Shown one piece after another: positions 1 to 5,375 of a DNA stretch of 10,000 bases (the first letter of the stretch is position 1; each line of letters begins with the position of its first letter). Made by a program: the position numbers and the translations under genes. The notes beneath the pieces were generated by a model that was not told the DNA's origin, made no database searches, and saw nothing but the letters and a program-made list of their open reading frames with translations. The DNA lies in assembly GCA_020216925.1 (NCBI GenBank), contig JAIWOL010000033.1, positions 1 through 10,000 on the forward strand, read 5' to 3'. Origin of the DNA: Thiobacillus sp. Its GTDB lineage: Bacteria > Pseudomonadota > Gammaproteobacteria > Burkholderiales > Thiobacillaceae.

Positions 1-57
1 TCTGGGCTGCGCCCTGCGCGACAACGACAGCGCAAACAGAATCAACCAATTACCTGA

Positions 58-519
58 TTACGAATTTGCACAACTTGACGTACACAACTTTCGCGTGCCG
101 ATCTGGTCGCGACTATGGGTCAGGGTGAGATGGAGGGTGGCGGACGGCGTATCCGACCCGGCAGCGGGCAGTCCGCGATGCCAGTATCGCCAGTCGTCTC
201 CGTCCACCATCACCTGCGGCGTGTAGACCCATCCCGTTCCCCGGTTCCGCGTCCGCTGGCGTTGGCTGAACGTCGCCTGGCCGTAAGGATCGCGCCAGCC
301 CAGGCGGTCCCAGTAATCGACGTGGTAGGCCAGCGGCACAATGTCGGGCGAGACCGGCAGGGCCGATAGCCAGTGATCTGCCGGCGGGCAGGAACTGCAT
401 CCTTCCGAGGTATAGAGCTCGATCAGGCGGGCCTGCGTGTCGCCGCTTGACGAGGTGCACACGGCGGCATGGGCAGCCGGCGTCATGCCCAGGCACAGTA
501 CGATGAGGAATGGGCGCAT
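58..519 (-). CDS. DUF1223 family thioredoxin-like secreted protein, C-terminally short
   Basis: The 153-residue protein starts with a signal peptide (hydrophobic stretch about residues 4-18, likely cleavage after AHA). A thioredoxin-like core follows with the family motif YTSEGCSSCPPAD; the CxxC pair is Cys41/Cys44. Further on are AYHVDYWDRLGW (about 64-75) and VYTPQVMVDG (about 98-107), which are hallmark DUF1223 segments. The family has no firmly established function; periplasmic redox chemistry is plausible from the fold only. DUF1223 proteins are usually about 200-260 residues with a C-terminal beta-rich part. Here the similarity fades near residue 138 and the protein ends in an unrelated-looking tail (KLCTSSCANS). 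I read the other two minus frames past this point and saw no obvious family continuation, so this looks like a truncation or rearrangement rather than a simple one-base frameshift. The ATG at 519 has a good GGAG six bases upstream. Confidence 0.75.
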   Translation of the reverse strand: MRPFLIVLCLGMTPAAHAAVCTSSSGDTQARLIELYTSEGCSSCPPADHWLSALPVSPDIVPLAYHVDYWDRLGWRDPYGQATFSQRQRTRNRGTGWVYTPQVMVDGDDWRYWHRGLPAAGSDTPSATLHLTLTHSRDQIGTRKLCTSSCANS

Positions 520-543
520 GGCATTCTCCAGTTAGGTCTGGAG
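520..543 (-). promoter_or_regulatory. Hairpin covering the ribosome binding site of the DUF1223 gene
   Basis: On the minus strand CTCCAG and CTGGAG (plus positions 538-543 and 526-531) form a perfect 6-bp stem with a 6-base loop. The second arm contains the GGAG Shine-Dalgarno, which lies 6 bases before the ATG at 519. In RNA the anti-arm would hide the ribosome binding site. The repeat is directly visible; a regulatory role is inference, and a 6-bp stem could arise by chance. Confidence 0.4.
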
Positions 544-552
544 TTGTCGCCC

Positions 553-612
553 CGGGCGGGTTTGCCTTACAGGTACCGAAGCCCGCCCGCAGCAATCCGG
601 CATGCTGCGGGC
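553..612. repeat. Two overlapping, mutually exclusive inverted repeats in the hfq-DUF1223 spacer
   Basis: Positions 553-563 pair with 579-589 (CGGGCGGGTTT with AAGCCCGCCCG, one G-U pair) to give an 11-bp stem. Positions 585-594 pair with 603-612 (GCCCGCAGCA with TGCTGCGGGC, 10 bp perfect, 8-base loop). The two share positions 585-589, so in RNA only one can form fully. Neither is followed by a T run on either strand, so I do not call a standard intrinsic terminator. The repeats lie downstream of hfq and upstream of the DUF1223 gene, both on the minus strand. Confidence 0.5.
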
Positions 613-720
613 TATATGTGGCGCCGTCGGTTCAGCCGGCGCGTTCTTTGCGCGCCGCCGGCAAGAGCGCCGCTGAACACGGCAGTCCGGCGAAACGGTG
701 CCGTTTGGGGAAGCGCGCGG
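613..720 (-). other. Structured, gene-free 3' flank of the hfq-like gene
   Basis: No convincing coding region is seen here. The segment holds short GC-rich inverted repeats: 638-643 with 651-656 (GGCGCG/CGCGCC, 7-base loop) and the near-continuous palindrome AAACGG-TG-CCGTTT at 693-706, about 15 bases beyond the hfq stop codon. One of these could stop transcription or protect the 3' end, but no U tract follows on the minus strand, so terminator function is not supported strongly. Confidence 0.35.
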
Positions 721-966
721 TCAGGCCTCGGGCTCGCGCTGCGGCAGCGGGACTTCGCGCGACGGCGAAATGGTCGAGATCGCGTGCTTGAAAATCATCT
801 GGGCAGCCTGATCCTGACCCTTGAGCAGCACCACGAACTGGTCGAAGGATTCGATCCGGCCCATGAGCTTGATTCCGTTGATGAGGAACACGGACACCGG
901 AATGCGTTCCTTGCGCAGGGTGTTGAGGAAGACATCTTGCAGGTGGTTGTATTCTTTGTTCGCCAT
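721..966 (-). CDS. hfq: Hfq-family RNA chaperone, divergent (probable second Hfq)
   Basis: This 81-residue Sm-like protein aligns with Hfq over nearly its full length. Seen in the sequence: [10 protein letters not shown] (proximal Gln10 and Asp11), rim RKER at 18-21, NGIKL, ESFDQF at 39-44, KHAIST at 60-65, and a short tail. Hfq forms a hexameric ring that pairs small RNAs with mRNAs. It differs from E. coli Hfq in several ways: Pro10 is Val12, Tyr25 is Phe27, Gln33 is Met35, Gln35 is Arg37. The loop written NTVSQ in E. coli is GQDQAAQ here, two residues longer. The proximal and rim residues are kept while distal-face positions change, so the RNA preference may differ. Classical hfq usually sits beside hflX; here it follows the prolyl isomerase gene, which together with the divergence suggests a paralogue. 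That the genome has another hfq is inference. The start ATG at 966 has AGGGA a few bases upstream. Confidence 0.93.
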   Translation of the reverse strand: MANKEYNHLQDVFLNTLRKERIPVSVFLINGIKLMGRIESFDQFVVLLKGQDQAAQMIFKHAISTISPSREVPLPQREPEA

Positions 967-986
967 GATGGGTCCCTGTCTAAATG

Positions 987-1006
987 GGGAGACGACGTCG
1001 CCTCCC
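987..1006. promoter_or_regulatory. 20-bp palindrome in the hfq leader
   Basis: GGGAG at 987-991 matches CTCCC at 1002-1006 around the perfect 8-bp palindrome CGACGTCG (993-1000), with one imperfect pair (992/1001). On the minus-strand RNA this imperfect pair becomes G-U, giving an 8-bp stem with an ACGU loop. It lies between the prolyl isomerase stop and the hfq start, 20 bases before the ATG. It could be an operator for a dimeric regulator, an RNA hairpin that tunes hfq translation, or a partial terminator. No U tract follows. Confidence 0.45.
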
Positions 1007-1022
1007 GTTCATTATTCGCTTT

Positions 1023-1820
1023 TTAGTCGATTTTTGCACTGGCGCGCACAGCGGCAATGGCGTCGCGGATGCGCTGCTGCTGAAGCTGCTTGACGATTTC
1101 GCCGCGCACCACGTCCAGCGGCGGCAGCTCACTCTTGCGCACGTCGTCGAGGCGGATGATGTGGTAACCGAACTGGGTCTTCACCGGCGTTTTGGAGGTT
1201 TCGCCTTTTTTCAGCGCAACCATGGCGTCAGAAAACTCCTTGGCATAGGCGCCGCGATCCGCCCAGTCGAGCGCGCCGCCGTTTTTGGCCGAACCGGCAT
1301 CCTTGGAGAATTTTTTCGCAAGATCTTCGAATTTGGCCTTTTTGCCCAGATCGGCAATGATTTTCTTTGCCTCGGCTTCGCTATTCACCAGAATGTGGCG
1401 GGCGCGGTACTCCATTTCCGCCGGTTCGGCCTTGGCCTTGTCGTAGACGGCGGTGATTTCGGCATTGGTCACCGGATGGGTTTTCAAATAGTCTTCCAGG
1501 TAAGCCTTGGCCAGCATGTCCTTGCGGCGGATGTCTATCGCGGCCGCGAGGTTGGCGCCCTTGTCGATACCCTTGTCGATCGCGGCTCGCGAGAGCAGTT
1601 CCAGATTGATCAGCGATTCGCGCACGCGGGTGTCGAGTTCCGGCGTGACGGGTTGTCCCTGCGCCATTTCACGCTTCACGAGCTCGCCGTAAAGCGCGGG
1701 GATTTCCTTGCCGTTGACAACGGCGACCGGTTTGGCGGATTCGGCGGCCGCCGGTGTCTGGGCCTGGGCCAGCGGGGCCAGTGCCAGCAGCAACAGGGCG
1801 GGGAGGGGGGCTAAACGCAT
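1023..1820 (-). CDS. Secreted parvulin-type peptidyl-prolyl isomerase (PpiC/SurA-like)
   Basis: The 265-residue protein has a Sec signal peptide (MRLAPLP followed by a Leu/Ala core, likely cleavage after AQA at residue 20). An alpha-helical chaperone-like region (about 30-130) follows, then a parvulin domain (about 138-227) with RARHILV, FEDLAKKFSKD, NGGALDW and TQFGYHIIRLDD. Parvulins isomerise Xaa-Pro bonds; this one should help fold exported or outer-membrane proteins in the periplasm. The start is placed at ATG 1820, not the in-frame TTG at 1835, because AAAGGA lies six bases upstream of the ATG and the signal peptide then begins normally. The bolA stop codon lies just upstream, so translation may be coupled. 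I leave the symbol empty because several paralogous parvulins (PpiC, PrsA-like, SurA-like) cannot be separated by eye. Confidence 0.95.
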   Translation of the reverse strand: MRLAPLPALLLLALAPLAQAQTPAAAESAKPVAVVNGKEIPALYGELVKREMAQGQPVTPELDTRVRESLINLELLSRAAIDKGIDKGANLAAAIDIRRKDMLAKAYLEDYLKTHPVTNAEITAVYDKAKAEPAEMEYRARHILVNSEAEAKKIIADLGKKAKFEDLAKKFSKDAGSAKNGGALDWADRGAYAKEFSDAMVALKKGETSKTPVKTQFGYHIIRLDDVRKSELPPLDVVRGEIVKQLQQQRIRDAIAAVRASAKID

Positions 1821-1826
1821 GTGGAA

Positions 1827-1832
1827 TCCTTT
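1827..1832 (-). promoter_or_regulatory. Shine-Dalgarno site that fixes the prolyl isomerase start
   Basis: AAAGGA on the minus strand sits 6 bases before ATG 1820 and touches the bolA stop codon (1832-1834). It argues for ATG 1820 over the upstream TTG at 1835, which would lie inside the bolA stop region. Confidence 0.7.
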
Positions 1833-2095
1833 CAAAGTTCTTCCGGGGTCAGTGCAGAAATAGACAGCGCGTGAATGTCGCGCTGCATCAGGTCGCCCAT
1901 GGCTTCGTATACCAGACGATGCCGGGCAAGGGTGGATAGGTTACGGAATTTTGGTGACACGATGGTGAGATTGAAATGCCCGCCCCCGCTGGCCGCGCCA
2001 GCGTGGCCACGATGCGCCTCACTGTCGTCGTGCAGGGTGTAGCTCTCGGGTTCCAGCGCTGCCAGGCGTTCACGAATACGATCAGCAGTGTTCAT
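1832..2095 (-). CDS. bolA: BolA family protein
   Basis: The 87-residue product is a full-length single BolA domain. Visible family features are [13 protein letters not shown] (about 21-33), with the conserved His before a Gly-rich stretch, [10 protein letters not shown] (41-50), [11 protein letters not shown] (56-66), and the C-terminal [12 protein letters not shown] (75-86). BolA proteins partner with monothiol glutaredoxins on shared 2Fe-2S clusters; some also act as DNA-binding regulators of envelope genes. His22, His28 and His75 are candidate cluster or metal ligands by family analogy. The start ATG at 2095 overlaps the yciI stop as ATGA, so translation is probably coupled. The next gene is the secreted prolyl isomerase, giving the operon an envelope flavour. 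Which BolA subfamily it belongs to is not decided here. Confidence 0.95.
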   Translation of the reverse strand: MNTADRIRERLAALEPESYTLHDDSEAHRGHAGAASGGGHFNLTIVSPKFRNLSTLARHRLVYEAMGDLMQRDIHALSISALTPEEL

Positions 2096-2394
2096 GCGGG
2101 GAGCACCTTTTTGAACGGCCTGACGTTTACGCTCGCGTACACGCCGGTGGTCACGTACGGGTCGGCGTCGGCCCAGTCCCGGGCGGCGGCGAGGGAATCG
2201 AATTCGGCCACGATCAGGCTGCCGCTGAAACCGGCCGGACCGGGGTCGGCGGTGTCGAGTGCAGGAAACGGGCCGGCGAGGACGAGCTTGCCTGCCGCCT
2301 GAAGCGCATTCAGGCGTTCAAGATGGGCGGGACGCGCGGCGAGACGGCGTTCGAAGCTGTCCGGCACATCCTCTCCGACGATGACATAGAGCAT
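2092..2394 (-). CDS. yciI: YciI family protein
   Basis: This 100-residue protein is a YciI-like (YCII-domain) single-domain protein of dimeric ferredoxin-like alpha+beta fold. It begins with the strand [10 protein letters not shown], then has [11 protein letters not shown] with the conserved His24, the loop AGPFPALD, a central strand [10 protein letters not shown], and WADADPYV at 74-81 (Asp78-Pro79-Tyr80), the usual Asp-Pro-Phe/Tyr signature. His24 and Asp78 form the family's putative active pair. The cellular reaction is not known. The start at 2394 shares one base with the yciB stop (TAATG), and its own stop overlaps the bolA start, so it sits in a tightly coupled operon with yciB and bolA. 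Confidence 0.93.
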   Translation of the reverse strand: MLYVIVGEDVPDSFERRLAARPAHLERLNALQAAGKLVLAGPFPALDTADPGPAGFSGSLIVAEFDSLAAARDWADADPYVTTGVYASVNVRPFKKVLPA

Positions 2395-3011
2395 TATTGC
2401 TTTTCTTCCTTATCCATATATTTGGCTAGCATCATGCTTTGCCCGATCACGAACAGCAGCATGAGTCCCAGGCTGCCAAAGAGCTTGAAGTTGACCCAGG
2501 TATCGGTCGAGAAGTTGAAGGCGACAACCAGATTTGCAACCCCCATGAAGGCAAAAAAACCGCCCCAGCTGGCGTTCAGACGGCTCCATGCCGCGTCGGG
2601 CAGTTCCATCTGTTTGCCCATGAGGCTCTTGATGACATTGCGGCCGAACAGGGTGGCGCCCAGGATGACGGCGGCAAAGATCCAGTACAGCGCGGTGGGT
2701 TTCCATTTGATGAAGGCTTCGTCGTGCAGCCACAGGGTTGCGCCGCCGAACACCACGATGATACCCAGGCTCACCCAGAGCATGGTTTCCACCTTGTGCC
2801 CGCGCAGTTTCACCCAGGCAATCTGGCCGAAACTGGCCACGATGGCGACCAGCGTGGCCAGGTAGATGCCGGGTTTTTCGTCCGCCCCCGCCGGTTGCGG
2901 CAGGCCCAGGCTGGCCATGAAGGCGCGCGTGGCTTCGGCGTTGGCATCGCCGAGCTTGTAGGCGATGAAGAATATGATGACGGGGAAGAGGTCGAATAAA
3001 AGTTTTTTCAT
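2394..3011 (-). CDS. yciB: Septation protein A / inner membrane protein YciB
   Basis: The 205-residue integral membrane protein starts [20 protein letters not shown], the family's typical N-terminus. About five hydrophobic segments are visible (near residues 7-19, 50-66, 77-95, 107-124 and 152-195, the last likely two helices). Conserved pieces include [19 protein letters not shown] (about 124-142), LNASWGGFF (145-153) and [14 protein letters not shown] (166-179). YciB (IspZ/IntA) is linked to septation and envelope integrity in enterics and related bacteria; its biochemical activity is not settled. An in-frame TTG lies upstream at 3059, but the family's conserved N-terminus supports ATG 3011. 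It heads the minus-strand operon yciB-yciI-bolA-ppiC and diverges from the PHP phosphoesterase gene across about 118 bp. Confidence 0.96.
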   Translation of the reverse strand: MKKLLFDLFPVIIFFIAYKLGDANAEATRAFMASLGLPQPAGADEKPGIYLATLVAIVASFGQIAWVKLRGHKVETMLWVSLGIIVVFGGATLWLHDEAFIKWKPTALYWIFAAVILGATLFGRNVIKSLMGKQMELPDAAWSRLNASWGGFFAFMGVANLVVAFNFSTDTWVNFKLFGSLGLMLLFVIGQSMMLAKYMDKEEKQ

Positions 3012-3048
3012 TTTCGGGTAGGGGCCGTAATGCCGGGGTGCGCTGAAA

Positions 3049-3077
3049 TTCGGACGCAAGGCTTATTTTGCTATGAT
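3049..3077 (+). promoter_or_regulatory. Candidate extended -10 promoter for the PHP-yciO-protease block
   Basis: TG-C-TATGAT at 3069-3077 is a good extended -10, and 17 bp upstream lies a weak -35 (TTCGGA, 3049-3054). Transcription would begin near 3084, leaving about a 46-base leader before ATG 3130. An in-frame ATG at 3073 falls inside this -10, a further reason not to use it as the start codon. Predicted by eye only. Confidence 0.4.
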
Positions 3078-3129
3078 TCCCCCTCCTGACCAAGCACGCC
3101 CTGCGGGGTTCCACGGAAACCCGTCCCTG

Positions 3130-4005
3130 ATGCTCAACATCGATCTGCATTGCCACTCCCATGTCTCCGACGGCATGCTGGCGCCCGCCGAGGTAGTGGC
3201 GCGTGCGGCTGCCAACGGCGTTCATGCGCTGGCGCTGACCGACCACGACGACGTGGGCGGGCTGGCCGAGGCAGGCGAAGCTGCGCGCGCGCTGGGCATG
3301 GTCTTCATCCCCGGGGTGGAGATTTCGGTCACCTGGCAGGGCAAGACGGTTCATATCGTCGGCCTGCGCGTTGATCCTGCGCATCCCGAACTGCTCGCCG
3401 GACTCCAGGCCATACGCGCCGGGCGCACCGAACGCGCGCGTCGCATGGGTGACGACCTGCGGCTATCAGGCATCGAGGGAGCCTACGAGGGGGCGTACGG
3501 CTGCGCGGCAAACAAGCAGATGGTCGGCCGCACGCATTTCGCCCGCTGGCTGGTGGAGCGCGGCCATGCACCCGATATCCGCACGGCCTTTCGCCGCTTC
3601 CTCACGCCGGGGCATCCGGGTTATGTCGAGCACGAATGGACTTCGCTGGAGAATGCCGTCGGCTGGATCCGCGCCAGCGGCGGCATGGCGGTGATTGCGC
3701 ATCCAGGCCGCTATCCCTTCGATGCGCGTGAGCAGCACCGCCTGCTGGATGCCTTCCGCGCGCTGGGCGGCGAGGGCATCGAGGTCATCACCGGCAGCCA
3801 CCATCCCGGCGAGTACGGTAAATGGGCCGACCTCGCCCGCGCATTCGGACTCAAGGCTTCGCGCGGCGCAGATTTCCATGCGCCCAACGAAGGCGCGGAC
3901 ATCGGACGCTTGCCGGCATTGCCGCACTACTGCCAGGCGGTGTGGCAGGACTGGCCCGAACTGCAGCAGCTTTCCCTGCCGCCACTTTCTTCCGTGACAG
4001 CGTGA
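3130..4005 (+). CDS. yciV: PHP-domain phosphoesterase, RNase AM/YciV (TrpH)-like
   Basis: The 291-residue protein is a full-length PHP metal-dependent phosphoesterase. Metal ligands are visible in order: DLHCHSHVSDG (His7, His9, Asp14), LTDHDD (Asp38, His39), PGVEIS (Glu64), VHIVGL (His75), VIAHPGRY (His191) and SRGADFHAP (Asp248, His250). By homology to E. coli YciV it should be a 5'-3' exoribonuclease trimming rRNA 5' ends (RNase AM) and/or hydrolyse 3',5'-nucleotide bisphosphates. The start is set at ATG 3130, because the family begins directly with the strand leading into DLHCHS and the upstream ATG at 3073 would add a Pro-rich extension. The next gene is yciO, as in E. coli; that long-kept pairing hints at a shared RNA-related role. 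The gene ends 5 bases before yciO starts. Confidence 0.93.
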   Translation: MLNIDLHCHSHVSDGMLAPAEVVARAAANGVHALALTDHDDVGGLAEAGEAARALGMVFIPGVEISVTWQGKTVHIVGLRVDPAHPELLAGLQAIRAGRTERARRMGDDLRLSGIEGAYEGAYGCAANKQMVGRTHFARWLVERGHAPDIRTAFRRFLTPGHPGYVEHEWTSLENAVGWIRASGGMAVIAHPGRYPFDAREQHRLLDAFRALGGEGIEVITGSHHPGEYGKWADLARAFGLKASRGADFHAPNEGADIGRLPALPHYCQAVWQDWPELQQLSLPPLSSVTA

Positions 4006-4010
4006 TTCCC

Positions 4011-4634
4011 ATGGCGCAATTCTTCAACATCCATGCCGACAATCCGCAGCCTCGCCTTGTGCAGCAGGTGGTGCATATCCTCAAGCGCGGCGGTGTGATC
4101 GTCTATCCGACCGATTCCTGCTACGCGCTGGGTTGCCACATTGGCGACAAGGAAGCAGCCATGCGCCTGCTCTCCGTGCGCGGGCTGGACAGTGGCCATG
4201 ACCTGACGCTGATCTGCCGCGACCTGTCCGAACTGGGGCGTTATGCGCAGGTGGACAACAGTCAGTTCCGCTTTCTGAAAGCGCACACTCCGGGCACCTA
4301 CACCTTTATTCTTCGCGGCACACGCGAGGTGCCCAAGCGCCTGTTGCACAAGAAACACGACACCATCGGCCTGAGAGTGCCCGACCACCCGGTGGTGCAG
4401 GCCATCCTCGCCGAGTTGGGTGAACCCATCCTGTCGTCCACCCTGCTGCTGTACGGCGAAGACGTGCCGCTGACCGAACCGTGGGAAATCCGCGAGCGTC
4501 TGGAGCACCAGGTCGATCTGGTCATCGACGGCGGCGCATGCGGCCTCACGCCCACCACGGTGGTCGACCTTACCACCGACACGCCGGTGGTCCTGCGCTT
4601 TGGCAAGGGCGACACTTCGGATTTCGAAGCCTGA
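4011..4634 (+). CDS. yciO: YciO, Sua5/YciO/YrdC family protein
   Basis: The 207-residue protein matches YciO in length and sequence: KRGGVIVYPTDSCYALGC (25-42), DLTLICRDLSELGRYAQVDN (64-83), TPGTYTFILRGT (93-104), TIGLRVPDHP (118-127), EPILSSTLL (138-146), LVIDGG (170-175) and PTTVVDLT (181-188). The family fold binds RNA and ATP. The relative TsaC/Sua5 makes threonylcarbamoyl-AMP for the tRNA t6A modification. YciO lacks parts of the catalytic signature: here the region corresponding to the KxR motif reads SVRGLDSGH. It is therefore not called TsaC, and its true role is uncertain. A tsaE gene also occurs in this window (9428), but not in the same operon. ATG 4011 gives the normal N-terminus; a longer in-frame reading inside the PHP gene has no support. 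No strong Shine-Dalgarno is seen, so translation is likely coupled to the upstream gene. Confidence 0.95.
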   Translation: MAQFFNIHADNPQPRLVQQVVHILKRGGVIVYPTDSCYALGCHIGDKEAAMRLLSVRGLDSGHDLTLICRDLSELGRYAQVDNSQFRFLKAHTPGTYTFILRGTREVPKRLLHKKHDTIGLRVPDHPVVQAILAELGEPILSSTLLLYGEDVPLTEPWEIRERLEHQVDLVIDGGACGLTPTTVVDLTTDTPVVLRFGKGDTSDFEA

Positions 4635-4635
4635 C

Positions 4636-5340
4636 ATGGAACTGACGCTGATCCAGAAAATAGCCGTGTTTGCCCTGCCGGTCATCTTCGCCATTACCCT
4701 GCACGAAGCAGCCCACGGCTATGTGGCCCGCCACTTCGGCGACATGACGGCGGCTGCGCAGGGGCGGATCACGGCCAATCCCATCAGGCATATCGATCCG
4801 GTCGGCACGATTCTGGTGCCGCTGGGCATTCTCATCATGAGCAAGCTGTTCGGCGCAGGTGCCATCCTGTTCGGCTGGGCCAAGCCTGTGCCGGTGAATT
4901 TCGCCAACCTGCGCCGGCCCAAGCAGGACATGCTCTGGGTGGCCGCTGCCGGGCCGGGCATGAACCTCATCATGGCCCTGTTCTGGGCGATCGTCATCCA
5001 GGCAGGCCATGCGCTCGGCAGTAGCTTTGCCACCGCGCCCATGATGCTGATGGGCGCCGCCGGCGTGTTCATCAACGTCATCCTCATGGCGCTGAACCTG
5101 CTGCCCCTGCCGCCGCTGGACGGTGGACGCATCGCCGTGAGCCTGTTGCCGATGAAGCAGGCCATCCAGCTTTCGCGTATCGAGCCCTATGGTTTCTTCA
5201 TCCTGCTGGGCCTGTTGTTCACCGGCGTGCTCGGCATCGTGCTGTGGCCGTTGATCAATCTTTTCATCGGCCTCACCGCCATTCTGACCGGCCTGGAACC
5301 CGCCCAGCTCATTGGGCTGATCCAGATTGTCCTTGCCTGA
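4636..5340 (+). CDS. Site-2-type zinc metalloprotease, M50 family
   Basis: The 234-residue polytopic membrane protein has the zinc motif HEAAH at 23-27 inside the first hydrophobic segment. It also has RITANPIRHIDPVGT (44-58), a second membrane stretch (about 59-80), AAAGPGMNL (103-111), and the second active-site motif NLLPLPPLDGGR (154-165), with Asp162 as the third zinc ligand. Two more hydrophobic helices follow (about 186-217). The protein belongs to the compact, PDZ-less S2P-like M50 branch common in bacteria. It should cleave substrates within or near the membrane, but its substrate is unknown. It is not RseP, which is longer and has PDZ domains. ATG 4636 lies one base beyond the yciO stop, so the two are almost certainly co-transcribed. 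No strong Shine-Dalgarno precedes it. Confidence 0.95.
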   Translation: MELTLIQKIAVFALPVIFAITLHEAAHGYVARHFGDMTAAAQGRITANPIRHIDPVGTILVPLGILIMSKLFGAGAILFGWAKPVPVNFANLRRPKQDMLWVAAAGPGMNLIMALFWAIVIQAGHALGSSFATAPMMLMGAAGVFINVILMALNLLPLPPLDGGRIAVSLLPMKQAIQLSRIEPYGFFILLGLLFTGVLGIVLWPLINLFIGLTAILTGLEPAQLIGLIQIVLA

Positions 5341-5375
5341 ACCCGTTTCCTGAATCCTGATTCCCCCTCGCTGAC

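Noticed and set aside
2..226. Open plus-strand frame entering from the left edge and overlapping the DUF1223 gene
   Set aside because: It has no recognisable protein family and most of it is antisense to the well-supported DUF1223 core; only the first 60 or so bases are outside that gene.
1801..1810. G-run GGGAGGGGGG in the prolyl isomerase gene
   Set aside because: It is explained by Pro/Leu codons of the signal peptide, and is shorter and more interrupted than the tract near murI.
984..1814. Long plus-strand open frame over the prolyl isomerase gene
   Set aside because: Shadow of the minus-strand gene, which has a signal peptide and clear parvulin motifs; the plus reading shows no family features.
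1821..1835. TTG at 1835 as the start of the prolyl isomerase
   Set aside because: ATG 1820 has a well-spaced AAAGGA and gives a normal signal peptide.
3012..3059. Upstream TTG start for yciB
   Set aside because: The conserved family N-terminus begins at ATG 3011; the extra residues look non-coding.
3073..3129. ATG 3073 as the start of the PHP phosphoesterase
   Set aside because: It lies within a good extended -10 motif and adds a Pro-rich extension not expected in the family.
4615..4629. Hairpin CTTCG-GATTT-CGAAG before the M50 protease start
   Set aside because: The five-base stem lies in the yciO coding region; too short to support a regulatory claim.
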